Part shown: positions 32,659-41,358 of the stretch, in pieces
Layout: each line of letters starts with the position of its first letter
Numbering within the stretch: the first letter of the stretch is position 1
DNA from: DATBGZ01 sp036557785
Lineage (GTDB): Bacteria > Actinomycetota > Actinomycetes > Mycobacteriales > Micromonosporaceae
Reading direction: 5' to 3'
Assembly: GCA_036557785.1 (NCBI GenBank)
Contig: DATBGZ010000087.1
Span: forward strand, 1-52,582
Length of the DNA stretch: 52,582 bases
The notes under the pieces: model-generated
The model's database searches: none
Told to the model about the DNA's origin: nothing
The model's input: only the letters and a program-made list of their open reading frames with translations
Program-made: the position numbers and the translations under genes

Positions 32659-33885
32659 TCAGGCATTGACGTCCAGCCGGCGCAGGTCGTGATGGTCCTG
32701 CAGGTACGAGCGGATCGCGATGAGGGCGGCAATGCCGTCGCCGACCGCCGAACCGAGCTGCTTGGTCGAGCCGGCCCGAGCGTCGCCCGCGCCGAAGCAG
32801 GCGGGCAGGGATGTGGCGAACATTCCGTCGGTGCGGATGAAGCCCCACTCGTCCAGCTCGACCGTGCCGCCCAGCCATCCGGTGTTGGGATCAAGACCGA
32901 TGAAGACGAACGCCCCGGCCGGATGCCAGCGCTGCTCCCCGTCGGGCGTGCGCACGACAACCTCGGTGAGCCGGCCGCCCTTCCCGGCGAATGACTCCAC
33001 CGTGGAGTCCGTGTGGACGCTCATCCGGGGATGCTGGGTCACCTTGTCCCGCAGCAGACGGGCCGCGCTCAGCGACCCGCGGGCCACCACCCGTACGTGC
33101 GCCGCGAACTGGGTCAGAAACAGACCCTCCTCGAGGGCCGAGTTGCCGCCGCCGACGACGAGCAGCTCCGGCGCCCCCTTGTAGAACGGCCCGTCGCAGG
33201 TCGCGCAGAAGTGCACCCCCGCTCCGATCAGGTCATCCTCGCCAGGGACCCCCAACCGCCGATAGGTCGAGCCGGGGGCCAGCAGGACAGCACTGGCGCC
33301 CACCCGTTGCCCGGTGCCCAGATCGACGCGGAGCTCGTCGGTGCCGGCGCCGGGCTCGGGGCCGACCGCGGTCGCCTCGACGGCTGAGAGCAGCTCCACC
33401 CCGTAGCGGCGGGCCTGCTCGATGAACCGGTCCGCGAGCTCCGCACCTGCGATGCCCTGGGGGAATCCCGGGTAGTTGTCGACGCGCTCGGTGACCCCGG
33501 CCTGCCCACCCAGGCCCGCCTTGTCCACGACCAGGGTCTCGATGCCCTCGCGGGCGGCGTAGATCGCGGCCGCGAGGCCCGTGGGTCCACCGCCCACGAT
33601 CACGAGGTCGTAGAAGTGTTGCTCCGCCTCCAGCCGCAGGCCGAGTGCCCGGGCCAGCTCGTCGTTGCCGGGTTCGAGCAGCCGGCCACCGTCCGGGAAC
33701 TCGATCATCGGGATGGTCCGGCCGCCGTTCTGCACCCGCTCCACGTAGGCGAGACCCTCGGGGTCCTGGTCGATGTCGACCCACCGGAAGGACACCCGAT
33801 GCTCGGCCAGGAACTTCTTGCTCCGCTTGCAGTCAGGACACCACGGCGCCCCGTAGACGACGATCTGCGACTCCGGCTCGGACAT
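32659..33885 (-). CDS. Glutaredoxin-thioredoxin reductase fusion
   Basis: 408 aa flavoprotein disulfide reductase with an N-terminal glutaredoxin/mycoredoxin-like domain (about 1-85). The Grx part has IVVYGAPWCPDCKR with Cys 16 and 19 and the cis-Pro strand RTIPMIEF. The rest is a low-Mr thioredoxin reductase: FAD loop VIVGGGPTGLAAAIYA, redox disulfide CATC at 227-230 (GVHFCATCDGPF), NADPH loop VVGGGNSALEEGLFL and the closing FGAGDARAGSTKQLGSAVGDG. The fusion suggests that reducing power flows from NADPH via FAD and CATC to the attached CPDC domain, which may replace a free thioredoxin. ATG 33885 follows a TAGCTT -10 by 7 bases. Confidence 0.92.
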   Translation of the reverse strand: MSEPESQIVVYGAPWCPDCKRSKKFLAEHRVSFRWVDIDQDPEGLAYVERVQNGGRTIPMIEFPDGGRLLEPGNDELARALGLRLEAEQHFYDLVIVGGGPTGLAAAIYAAREGIETLVVDKAGLGGQAGVTERVDNYPGFPQGIAGAELADRFIEQARRYGVELLSAVEATAVGPEPGAGTDELRVDLGTGQRVGASAVLLAPGSTYRRLGVPGEDDLIGAGVHFCATCDGPFYKGAPELLVVGGGNSALEEGLFLTQFAAHVRVVARGSLSAARLLRDKVTQHPRMSVHTDSTVESFAGKGGRLTEVVVRTPDGEQRWHPAGAFVFIGLDPNTGWLGGTVELDEWGFIRTDGMFATSLPACFGAGDARAGSTKQLGSAVGDGIAALIAIRSYLQDHHDLRRLDVNA

Positions 33886-33892
33886 GGTGGCG

Positions 33893-33898
33893 AAGCTA
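33893..33898 (-). promoter_or_regulatory. -10 hexamer of the Grx-TrxR gene
   Basis: TAGCTT on the minus strand, 7 bases before ATG 33885. Confidence 0.4.
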
Positions 33899-33990
33899 GC
33901 AGGTCACCGGTGCGCGGCAGCCCAGGCGCGACGCCCGTCGCGGGTTCGCCAGACCGGGCCCTCGCTGCGCCTTCAACGGCCCGGGACCCT

Positions 33991-34015
33991 CTTGACGACG
34001 GTATCCGTTGTCAAG
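33991..34015. promoter_or_regulatory. 25-bp palindromic operator upstream of the polyamine-type ABC operon
   Basis: Arms CTTGACGACGG (33991-34001) and CCGTTGTCAAG (34005-34015) match as inverted repeats except for one G-T opposition, around a 3-base centre TAT. The left arm contains the promoter -35, so a repressor bound here would block RNA polymerase. The regulator gene is not in the window. Confidence 0.6.
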
Positions 34016-34021
34016 CATGCT
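33992..34021 (+). promoter_or_regulatory. Promoter of the polyamine-type ABC operon
   Basis: -35 TTGACG (33992-33997), an 18-base spacer and -10 CATGCT (34016-34021). Predicted start of transcription near 34028, about 64 bases before GTG 34092. Confidence 0.5.
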
Positions 34022-34091
34022 CGCCGTCGAGAAATCCGCATTTGCCGGGCCACGTCGAGGCGGAGCACTCAACGGCACATGGGAGGCCAGT

Positions 34092-35147
34092 GTGGGGACG
34101 GACGGCCCACCCGCGATCCGCCTGCAGGCGCTGCGCAAGTCCTTCGGGGCGGTCGACGCCGTCGCTGGTGTCGACCTGGACATCGCCGACGGTGAGTTCT
34201 TCTGTCTTCTCGGGCCATCGGGGTCGGGCAAGACCACTGTCCTTCGGATCATCGCCGGGTTCGAGCGGCCCACGGAGGGCACCGTCACCCTGAATGGGCG
34301 TGACGTGACACGCGTGCCGCCCTACGACCGGGACGTGCACACGGTCTTCCAGGACTATGCGCTCTTCCCGCACATGGACGTGACGACGAACGTCCAGTAC
34401 CCGCTGCGCGTGCGCGGCATGGCGAAGGCCGAACGGCAGGCGCTGGCCGAGGAGGCGCTCGCGACCGTACGCCTGTCCGGGCTTGGCGCCCGCAAGCCGG
34501 CGCAGCTCTCCGGCGGTCAACGCCAGCGGGTCGCCCTCGCGCGGGCACTGGTGAACCGACCACGGGTCCTCCTGCTCGACGAGCCGCTCGGCGCCCTAGA
34601 CCTGAAGCTGCGTGAGCAGATGCAGGTCGAGCTCAAGGCGATCCAGCGTTCGGTCGGCATCACCTTCGTCTTCGTCACGCACGATCAGGAAGAGGCGCTG
34701 ACGATGAGCGACCGGATCGCCGTCTTCAACCACGGACGCGTCGAGCAGGTCGGGACGCCGGCGGAGATCTACGAGCAGCCGGCGACGGGGTTCGTGGCGG
34801 GCTTCGTGGGGACCTCGAACGTGCTTCGCGGGGATGTCGCCCGCCGGATCCTGGGGCGCGAGGGCGCGTTCTCCGTGCGGCCGGAGAAGATCCATCTCGC
34901 CGCGCCCGACGACCCGGTGCCGGACGGCGACCGCGTCACCACGACCGGCCGGGTCGCCGAGATCGTCTACGCGGGCGCGACGACCCGCTTCGTGGTGGAC
35001 GTCGACGACGGCCCCGAACTCGTCGTCGTCGCCCAGAACCTGCACACAACGTCGACCGATGTCGCGAAGATGCGCGGCACCTCGGTGCGGCTGAGCTGGC
35101 GACCCGAGCACGCGATCGCCTTGCCCGACTCTCCTACCCCCGACTAG
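34092..35147 (+). CDS. potA: ABC importer ATPase, spermidine/putrescine type
   Basis: 351 aa. Walker A LLGPSGSGKTTVLR, Q-loop VFQDYALFPHM, signature QLSGGQRQRVALARAL, Walker B VLLLDEPLGALD, His switch FVTHDQEEALTMSD, and a C-terminal TOBE domain (FSVRPEKIHL to the end). GTG 34092 is chosen because GGGAGG (34081-34086) lies 5 bases before it; the frame is open upstream into the promoter. First gene of a four-gene operon with the binding protein and two permeases. The substrate may be a polyamine or a related compound; the symbol reflects family only. Confidence 0.9.
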   Translation: MGTDGPPAIRLQALRKSFGAVDAVAGVDLDIADGEFFCLLGPSGSGKTTVLRIIAGFERPTEGTVTLNGRDVTRVPPYDRDVHTVFQDYALFPHMDVTTNVQYPLRVRGMAKAERQALAEEALATVRLSGLGARKPAQLSGGQRQRVALARALVNRPRVLLLDEPLGALDLKLREQMQVELKAIQRSVGITFVFVTHDQEEALTMSDRIAVFNHGRVEQVGTPAEIYEQPATGFVAGFVGTSNVLRGDVARRILGREGAFSVRPEKIHLAAPDDPVPDGDRVTTTGRVAEIVYAGATTRFVVDVDDGPELVVVAQNLHTTSTDVAKMRGTSVRLSWRPEHAIALPDSPTPD

Positions 35148-35169
35148 CTGAAGGACTGGAGACACATAG

Positions 35170-36375
35170 ATGAGAAGCAGAATCACGACGGCTGCGGTGC
35201 TCGCCGCCGTTGGCGCACTCGGCCTCGGCGTCCTCGCCGCCTGTGGCGGCGGAAGTACGCCCGGGACCGGCCCGGCCGGGATCAAGCCACCGGACATCCC
35301 GGCGCTGTCGTCCCTCGGCACGGGCGAGGGGACGGTCAACATCGTCTCCTGGGCGGGTTACGTGGAGGACGGTTCCACGGACCCGGCCGTGAACTGGGTG
35401 ACGAGCTTCGAGCAGCAGACCGGCTGCAAGGTCAACAACAAGGTCGCCGGTACCTCGGACGAAATGGTCACCCTGATGAAGACCGGCGACTACGACGTGG
35501 TCTCGGCCTCCGGCGACGCCTCACTGCGCCTTATCTACGGCGGTGACGTCGCGCCGGTCAACACCGATCTCGTCCCGAACTACAAGGACGTCTTCGACGG
35601 CCTCAAGCTCAAGCAGTGGAACTCCGTCAACGGAGTGGCCTACGGCATCCCCCACGGCCGGGGCGCCAACCTGCTCATGTACCGCACGGACATCGTGACC
35701 CCGGCGCCGACATCATGGAGTGCCGTGTTCGACCCGAACTCGCCGTACCACGGGAAGATCACCGCGTACGACTCGCCGATCTACATCGCGGACGCCGCGC
35801 TGTACCTCATGAAGACCAAGCCGGAGCTGGGCATCTCGAACCCGTACGCGCTGGACCAGACCCAGCTCACGGCGGCGGTCGACCTGCTCAAGCAGCAGAA
35901 CGCGCTCATCGGGGAGTACTGGTCGGACTACACCAAGGAGGTCCAGGCATTTAAGTCCGGCGACTCGGTACTCGGGACGACGTGGCAGATCATCGACAAC
36001 CTGGCCCAGGCAGACGGGGCTCCGGTCGAGGCGGTCCTGCCCAGCGAGGGCGCCACGGGCTGGTCGGACACCTGGATGGTGGCCGCGCACGCCAAGCACC
36101 CCAACTGCGCCTACATGTGGCTCAACCACATCGTCTCCCCCGACGTGAACGCCGCGGTGGCGGAGTGGTTCGGCGAGGCGCCCGCGAACAAGCTCGCCTG
36201 CGCGAAGACCTCCGACCCCAACTTCTGCGCCACGTTCCATGCCGACGACGAGGCCTACTTCTCGAAGGTGTGGTACTGGAACACGCCGATCGCCCAGTGC
36301 CTCGACGGGCGCACCAATGTGACGTGCATGGACTACGCGGCCTGGACACAGGCCTGGACCGAGATCAAGGGCTGA
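35170..36375 (+). CDS. potD: Extracellular solute-binding lipoprotein, spermidine/putrescine type
   Basis: 401 aa. A lipoprotein signal ends in VLAAC with the lipidated Cys at residue 25. The mature part has the PotD/PotF fold: VNIVSWAGYVEDGS, GCKVNNKVAGTSDEMVTLM, DYDVVSASGDASLRLI, GVAYGIPHGRGANLLMYRTD, and DTWMVAAHAKHPNCAYMWLNH near the C-terminal lobe. Extra Cys residues in the last 80 positions suggest disulfides outside the cell. 22 bases after the ATPase gene. Ligand specificity cannot be read from sequence alone. Confidence 0.9.
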   Translation: MRSRITTAAVLAAVGALGLGVLAACGGGSTPGTGPAGIKPPDIPALSSLGTGEGTVNIVSWAGYVEDGSTDPAVNWVTSFEQQTGCKVNNKVAGTSDEMVTLMKTGDYDVVSASGDASLRLIYGGDVAPVNTDLVPNYKDVFDGLKLKQWNSVNGVAYGIPHGRGANLLMYRTDIVTPAPTSWSAVFDPNSPYHGKITAYDSPIYIADAALYLMKTKPELGISNPYALDQTQLTAAVDLLKQQNALIGEYWSDYTKEVQAFKSGDSVLGTTWQIIDNLAQADGAPVEAVLPSEGATGWSDTWMVAAHAKHPNCAYMWLNHIVSPDVNAAVAEWFGEAPANKLACAKTSDPNFCATFHADDEAYFSKVWYWNTPIAQCLDGRTNVTCMDYAAWTQAWTEIKG

Positions 36376-36379
36376 TTCA

Positions 36380-37252
36380 GTGGTGAGGTCGACGAGCCGG
36401 CCCTTCGCGTCGTGGCTGCACGCCCACGCGAAGGTCCGGCTCGTCGCGCTGCTCTCGGCGCCGATGCTGTGGCTGGTCGTCGCCTACCTCGGCTCGCTCG
36501 CCGTGCTGCTCGTCTCGTCACTGTGGACGGTCAACAGCTTCACGGGCGAGGTCATCCGCACCCCGACGATGGTGAACTTCCGCACGATCCTCACCGACGA
36601 CGTCTACCGGACGGTGGCGCTGCGCACCGTTGCCGTCGCCGCGTCCGTCACGGTGATCGATGCCCTGATCGCCTTCCCGATGGCCCTGTTCATGGCGAAG
36701 GTCGCCTCGCGCAGCGCCCGGCACTGGCTGGTCATCGCGGTGCTCACGCCGCTGTGGGCGAGCTACCTCGTCAAGGCGTACGCGTGGCGGGTCATGCTCG
36801 CCAACGGCGGGCCCGTGGACTGGTTCCTGGGTGGACCCGGACGCGGGCCCGGCTACGGATTGACCGCGACCGTGATCGTGCTCTCCTACCTGTGGCTGCC
36901 TTACATGATCCTGCCCATCTTCACCGGGCTGGACCGCCTGCCGGACTCCTTGCTCGAGGCATCGGCCGACCTCGGTGCCCGTAGCTGGCGCACCATCCGC
37001 TCGGTGGTGCTGCCGACGGTCGTGCCGTCGGTGATCGCTGGTTCGATCTTCACGTTCTCGCTCTCGCTGGGCGACTACATCGCGGTGCAGATCGTCGGCG
37101 GCAAGTACCAACTGATCGGGAATCTTGTCTACATCAACTTCGGCACCGCCGGGAACCTGCCGTTCGCGGCCGCCCTCGCCACGATTCCGGTACTGATCAT
37201 GGTCGGTTACCTGCTCGCGGTGAGGCGGAGCAGGGCGTTGGAGCAACTGTGA
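36380..37252 (+). CDS. potB: ABC importer permease, PotB type
   Basis: 290 aa, six TM helices, beginning with LVALLSAPMLWLVVAYLGSL. The ATPase-coupling EAA loop is SLLEASADLGARSWRTIRSVVLP (about residue 190). GTG 36380 lies 4 bases after the binding-protein stop, indicating tight coupling. Forms the membrane channel with the following permease. Confidence 0.9.
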   Translation: MVRSTSRPFASWLHAHAKVRLVALLSAPMLWLVVAYLGSLAVLLVSSLWTVNSFTGEVIRTPTMVNFRTILTDDVYRTVALRTVAVAASVTVIDALIAFPMALFMAKVASRSARHWLVIAVLTPLWASYLVKAYAWRVMLANGGPVDWFLGGPGRGPGYGLTATVIVLSYLWLPYMILPIFTGLDRLPDSLLEASADLGARSWRTIRSVVLPTVVPSVIAGSIFTFSLSLGDYIAVQIVGGKYQLIGNLVYINFGTAGNLPFAAALATIPVLIMVGYLLAVRRSRALEQL

Positions 37253-37268
37253 GGTCAGGAGCGCACCG

Positions 37269-38081
37269 ATGAGCCTGTCCCGCCCCGCCAAGTGGGTGCT
37301 GCGGATCGCGACGATCCTCGGCCTGTCGGTGATCTACGTTCCCCTCGGCATCGTCCTGCTCAACTCCTTCAACTCGGATCGCACCTTTGCCTGGCCCCCG
37401 ACGGGCCTGACCATGCAGTGGTGGCACAGTGCCTGGGAGAACGACGGCGCTCGCCGGGCCCTGTGGACCTCGGTGCAGGTGGGCCTGGGCGCCACCGCGG
37501 TCGCGCTCGTGCTGGGCACGATGGTCGCCTTCGCGGTCGGCCGGTTCCGGTTCTTCGGCCGCAACGCGGTCTCGCTGCTGGTGGTGCTCCCGATCGCCTT
37601 GCCGGGCATCGTCACCGGCATCGCCCTGCAGAGCGCATACCACAGCGTGGTCCAGCCGTTGGGCATCCAGAAGGGACTCTTCTGGGTCATCGTGGGTCAT
37701 GCCACGTTCTGTGTGGTCGTGGTCTACAACAACATGCTCGCCCGGCTGCGTCGCCTCGGCGGCTCGTTCGAGGAGGCCTCGGCCGATCTGGGGGCCGGGC
37801 CGGTGCAGACCTTCCGCTACATCACCCTGCCGCTGGTGCGTTCCGCCCTGTTCGCCGGCGGCCTGCTCGCCTTCGCGCTCTCCTTCGACGAGATCATCGT
37901 GACCACGTTCACGGCAGGGCCAGGCATTCAGACGTTGCCGCTCTGGATCTTCACGAACCTCGCCCGGCCCAACCAGGCGCCAGTCATCAACGTGGTCGCC
38001 GCAGTCCTCATCGTGGTGTCGGTGATCCCGATCTCCGTCGCCCAGCGCCTCTCCGCCGACTCCGGGGGCGGCCGGCTGTAG
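37269..38081 (+). CDS. potC: ABC importer permease, PotC type
   Basis: 270 aa, six TM helices (first at about 11-31, LRIATILGLSVIYVPLGIVL). The EAA loop is SFEEASADLGAGPVQTFRYITLP (about residue 165), followed by FALSFDEIIVTTFTAGPG, a typical PotC segment. 16 bases after the PotB-type gene and last gene of the operon; ends 19 bases before the convergent xseB stop. Confidence 0.9.
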   Translation: MSLSRPAKWVLRIATILGLSVIYVPLGIVLLNSFNSDRTFAWPPTGLTMQWWHSAWENDGARRALWTSVQVGLGATAVALVLGTMVAFAVGRFRFFGRNAVSLLVVLPIALPGIVTGIALQSAYHSVVQPLGIQKGLFWVIVGHATFCVVVVYNNMLARLRRLGGSFEEASADLGAGPVQTFRYITLPLVRSALFAGGLLAFALSFDEIIVTTFTAGPGIQTLPLWIFTNLARPNQAPVINVVAAVLIVVSVIPISVAQRLSADSGGGRL

Positions 38082-38100
38082 CGGCCGCGCGCACCGACGA

Positions 38101-38331
38101 TCAGTCGGTCGCGGGCGACGGGCGAGCGGCGTCGAGACGGGCTCGGGCACCGTCGAGCCAGCGCTGGCACACCTGGGCGAGCTTCTCGCCCCGCTCCCAG
38201 AGGGCCAGCGACTCCTCCAGCGTGCCCGCCCCGGACTCCAGCCGCTCCACCACCCGGGCCAGCTCTGCCCGAGCCTCCTCATAGGACAGTCCGTCGAGAT
38301 CGTCGGGTGCCGGCGTTGGCTGCTTGGTCAT
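38101..38331 (-). CDS. xseB: Exodeoxyribonuclease VII small subunit
   Basis: 76 aa, usual size. It carries the family core LSYEEARAELARVVERLESG, TLEESLALWERGEKLAQVC and a C-terminal helix. Several copies bind the XseA coiled coil to form the single-strand exonuclease. ATG 38331 overlaps the xseA stop (ATGA), so translation is coupled. Confidence 0.95.
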   Translation of the reverse strand: MTKQPTPAPDDLDGLSYEEARAELARVVERLESGAGTLEESLALWERGEKLAQVCQRWLDGARARLDAARPSPATD

Positions 38332-39569
38332 GATGGGATCACCCTAGCGGCGAGCTCACCCTCGGCGAGGCGCACCCGCAGATCCTCGCCGACCGCCACG
38401 GCGCCCGGCGCGCGGACCACGGCGCCATCGACCACTCGCCGGACGACCGCGTACCCACGCTCCAATGTGGCCAGTGGCGAAAGCGAACGCAGCCGGGCCA
38501 GCGTGTGCGCCACCTCCGACTCGGCGCGCTCGAGCCGGTGCGTCAGCATGACGTGGGCCCGCGAGCGCAGCCCCGCCACGGCGAGCACGTGCTGATCGAC
38601 CAGGGTGGTGGGTGCCACCAGGACAGGGCGCGACCGCAGGGCGTCGAGGCGCTGCTGCTCCCGGTCGATGCGCTGCGTGATCGCCCGGTCGAGCCGGCGC
38701 CGGGCCGTCTCGACCAACAGCACCTCCTCGCTGAGGTCCGGCACCGCCCGCTTGGCGGCGTCGGTGGGAGTCGATGCCCGGACGTCCGCGACGAAGTCGA
38801 CCAGTGGGACGTCGGTCTCGTGCCCGATCGCTGAGATCACCGGCGTGTGGCAGGCGAAGACCGCGCGGCACAGCGTCTCGTCGGAGAACGGCAGGAGGTC
38901 CTCCACGCTGCCGCCACCGCGGGCCAGGATGATCACCTCGACGCTCGGATCCTCGTCGAGCCGGGCCAGTGCTTCGACGATCTGGGTCACCGCCGACGGA
39001 CCCTGGACGGCGACCGGGATCACCCGGAACTCGACCGCGGGCCAACGTCGGCGGGCGTTGGTCAGCACGTCGCGCTCGGCCGCACTGGCCCGGCCCGTGA
39101 CCAGACCGACCCGCCCGGGCAGGAACGGCGGCCGGCGTTTGCGTGAAGGATCGAACAGGCCCTCTGCCGCCAGTTGCTTCTTGAGGCGCTCCAGCCGGGC
39201 CAGCAGCTCGCCGAGACCGACCTGCCGCACCTCATCGGCCCGCAGCGAGAGCGTGCCCCGGTTGGGGTAGAAGTCCGGCCTGGCGTGGGCGATGATCCGC
39301 GCCCCCTCGGCGAGGCCCGGCGCCCCGGCGTCCAGTACGTCACGGTGGGCCGTGACGGTCAGGCTGATGTCCGCGGCGGGGTCGCGCAGGGTGAGGAAGA
39401 CCGTCTGGTTGCCGGGCCGCCGGGTGATCTGCGCCACCTGACCGTCCACCCACACCCACCCGAGACGGGTGATCCACGCACCGATCTTCTGGCTCACCAC
39501 CCGTACCGGCAGCGGTTCGGCGGCTGTGCCGCCGCGGGCCTCGGCATCGCGTGTGCTCGCCTCGCTCAC
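38328..39569 (-). CDS. xseA: Exodeoxyribonuclease VII large subunit
   Basis: 413 aa. The OB-fold N-terminus (WVDGQVAQITRRPGNQTVFLTLRD), the catalytic domain with GLVTGRASAAERDVL, IILARGGGSVEDLLPFSDE, AIGHETDVPLVDFVADVRASTPTDAA, and the long helical region that binds XseB. Degrades single-stranded DNA from both ends. GTG 39569 is chosen because a TAGGGT -10 stands 7 bases upstream and the OB fold follows soon after. xseA-xseB is divergent from ispH, as in mycobacteria. Confidence 0.95.
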   Translation of the reverse strand: MSEASTRDAEARGGTAAEPLPVRVVSQKIGAWITRLGWVWVDGQVAQITRRPGNQTVFLTLRDPAADISLTVTAHRDVLDAGAPGLAEGARIIAHARPDFYPNRGTLSLRADEVRQVGLGELLARLERLKKQLAAEGLFDPSRKRRPPFLPGRVGLVTGRASAAERDVLTNARRRWPAVEFRVIPVAVQGPSAVTQIVEALARLDEDPSVEVIILARGGGSVEDLLPFSDETLCRAVFACHTPVISAIGHETDVPLVDFVADVRASTPTDAAKRAVPDLSEEVLLVETARRRLDRAITQRIDREQQRLDALRSRPVLVAPTTLVDQHVLAVAGLRSRAHVMLTHRLERAESEVAHTLARLRSLSPLATLERGYAVVRRVVDGAVVRAPGAVAVGEDLRVRLAEGELAARVIPS

Positions 39570-39576
39570 GGGGACC

Positions 39577-39582
39577 ACCCTA
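39577..39582 (-). promoter_or_regulatory. -10 hexamer of xseA
   Basis: TAGGGT on the minus strand, 7 bases before GTG 39569; back-to-back with the ispH -10. Confidence 0.45.
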
Positions 39583-39593
39583 CGTTTCACCCG

Positions 39594-39599
39594 TACGAT
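39594..39599 (+). promoter_or_regulatory. -10 hexamer of ispH
   Basis: TACGAT overlaps ATG 39598 and stands 7 bases before the in-frame GTG 39607, suggesting that the true leaderless start is GTG 39607. Confidence 0.35.
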
Positions 39600-40656
39600 G
39601 GATCCCGTGACCGGATCACCGAGCCCCACCCACGGTGTCGCCGAGCCCCGCAAGCGTGTCCTGCTCGCCAAACCCCGCGGTTACTGCGCCGGCGTCGACC
39701 GGGCCGTGCAGACGGTCCAGGAGGCGCTGCGGCTCTACGGCCCCCCGATCTACGTACGCAAACAGATCGTGCACAACAAGCACGTGGTGAGCACGCTGAG
39801 CGAGCAGGGCGCGATCTTCGTCGAGGAGAACGACGAGGTGCCCGAGGGCGCGATCGTGATCTTCTCGGCGCACGGGGTGGCGCCCGAGGTCTACGAACAG
39901 GCTCGCCAGAGAGGCCTGCGGACGATCGACGCTACCTGCCCGCTGGTGACAAAGGTGCACCAGGAGGCGCGGCGGTTCGCGGCCGAGGATTACGACATCC
40001 TGCTGATCGGTCATCACGGACACGAGGAGGTCGAGGGCACCGCCGGTGAGGCACCGCGCCACGTGCAGCTGGTGGATGGCCCGGACGCGGTCGACGACGT
40101 CACCGTCCGTGACCCGAGCAAGGTCGTGTGGCTGTCCCAGACCACGCTCTCCGTGGACGAGACCATGCAGACCGTCGAGCGCCTGCGGACCCGGCTGCCG
40201 ATGCTGCAGGCTCCGCCCAGCGACGACATCTGCTACGCCACCTCGAACCGGCAGCAGGTGGTCAAGCAGATCGCCCCGCAGTGCGACGTGCTGATCGTCG
40301 TCGGCTCGCGGAACTCGTCGAACTCGGTGCGCCTCGCGGAGGTCGCGCTCGCGGCGGGTGCCAAGGCATCGTACCTTGTCGATTACGCTGACGAGATCGC
40401 CGACGAATGGCTGGCGGACGCGTCCACGGTCGGCCTCACATCGGGGGCGAGCGTGCCGGACGAGCTCGTGATGCAGGTCCTCGACCGCCTCGCGGAGCGG
40501 GGCTTCAACGAGGTCGCCGAGGTCACCACGACCCAGGAGACGCTCACCTTCTCGCTACCCCAGGCGCTCAAGCGCGACATGCGTGCCGCCGCCGAGAAGC
40601 GGGCGAGTGCCGCCACCACCCTCGCGGCCTCGATCGACGCCCCCCACCCGGGTTGA
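39598..40656 (+). CDS. ispH: 4-hydroxy-3-methylbut-2-enyl diphosphate reductase
   Basis: 352 aa. Final enzyme of the MEP isoprenoid pathway; reduces HMBPP to IPP and DMAPP with a [4Fe-4S] cluster. The three cluster Cys are in KPRGYCAGVDRA (Cys 30), IDATCPLVTKVH and DICYATSNRQQ; SAHGV and GHHGHEEVEG bind diphosphate. The start is ATG 39598, or GTG 39607 if the transcript is leaderless. The cis-prenyltransferase at 50.9 kb uses products of this pathway. Confidence 0.96.
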   Translation: MDPVTGSPSPTHGVAEPRKRVLLAKPRGYCAGVDRAVQTVQEALRLYGPPIYVRKQIVHNKHVVSTLSEQGAIFVEENDEVPEGAIVIFSAHGVAPEVYEQARQRGLRTIDATCPLVTKVHQEARRFAAEDYDILLIGHHGHEEVEGTAGEAPRHVQLVDGPDAVDDVTVRDPSKVVWLSQTTLSVDETMQTVERLRTRLPMLQAPPSDDICYATSNRQQVVKQIAPQCDVLIVVGSRNSSNSVRLAEVALAAGAKASYLVDYADEIADEWLADASTVGLTSGASVPDELVMQVLDRLAERGFNEVAEVTTTQETLTFSLPQALKRDMRAAAEKRASAATTLAASIDAPHPG

Positions 40657-40665
40657 TCTCGCGCG

Positions 40666-41358
40666 TCACGCCAGGGCGAGGGCGAGGACCGCGGCGAGCC
40701 CGTTGACCTCGCCCGGTGCCGCGGCCGGCAGGATGAGCACCCGGCACCCGATGTCGACGGCCCCCGCGTCGGCCCCCGCATCACCGACCATCAGGGTGCG
40801 GCCCGGTTCCACACCGAGCTCGCTGCAGGCGTACGTGAAGATCGCCGGGTCGGGCTTGATCGCGCCGACCTCGTACGAGAGCGCCCAGACGTCCACGTGC
40901 CGGCCGAACCCCAGCCTGCGGCAGACCGGGCGGATGTTGAAGGCGACATTGCTCACCACTGCGACCCCGACGCCCGCCGCCCGCAACGCCGCCAGGGTCG
41001 GCTCCGCGTCCCGGTAGGCACGCCAGCCCTCGGCTCGCAGCACCCGGGCGTAGAGCGCCTCGGCAAACCCGTCGATACCGGCCGGCACGGTGGCGGCGAG
41101 GCCCTGGTACGCGGCGCGGTGGGTGGCCGGGGAAAGGTCGCGCCGTGCCCAGGCCTCGGCGAGATGCGGCGGCACCTGGACGGGGCGCGGGCCACCGATG
41201 CGCCCGGCGGCCGTGAGCTGGTCGGCCAGCGCCATGGCCCTGGCCGGCTCAAGGCTCACCCCGCAATCGGCCGCGGCGGCGTTCACCCAGTGCACGGGGT
41301 CCTCGGTGGTGGCGATCGTGCCCTGGAAGTCGAAGAGCACCGCCGCGATGCTGGTCAA
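40666..41358 (-). CDS. HAD-family hydrolase
   Basis: 230 aa. Motif I is LFDFQGTI, where the usual second Asp of DxD is replaced (DFQGT), motif II lies at VVSNVAFNIRP, the Lys in GAIKPDPAIF, and motif IV in LMVGDAGADAG. Such proteins dephosphorylate small metabolites. Gln in place of Asp at the acid-base position is unusual and may lower phosphatase activity. TTG 41358 overlaps the stop of the DUF4245 gene (TTGA), implying coupling; GTG 41340 is the alternative. Convergent with ispH. Confidence 0.85.
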   Translation of the reverse strand: MTSIAAVLFDFQGTIATTEDPVHWVNAAAADCGVSLEPARAMALADQLTAAGRIGGPRPVQVPPHLAEAWARRDLSPATHRAAYQGLAATVPAGIDGFAEALYARVLRAEGWRAYRDAEPTLAALRAAGVGVAVVSNVAFNIRPVCRRLGFGRHVDVWALSYEVGAIKPDPAIFTYACSELGVEPGRTLMVGDAGADAGAVDIGCRVLILPAAAPGEVNGLAAVLALALA

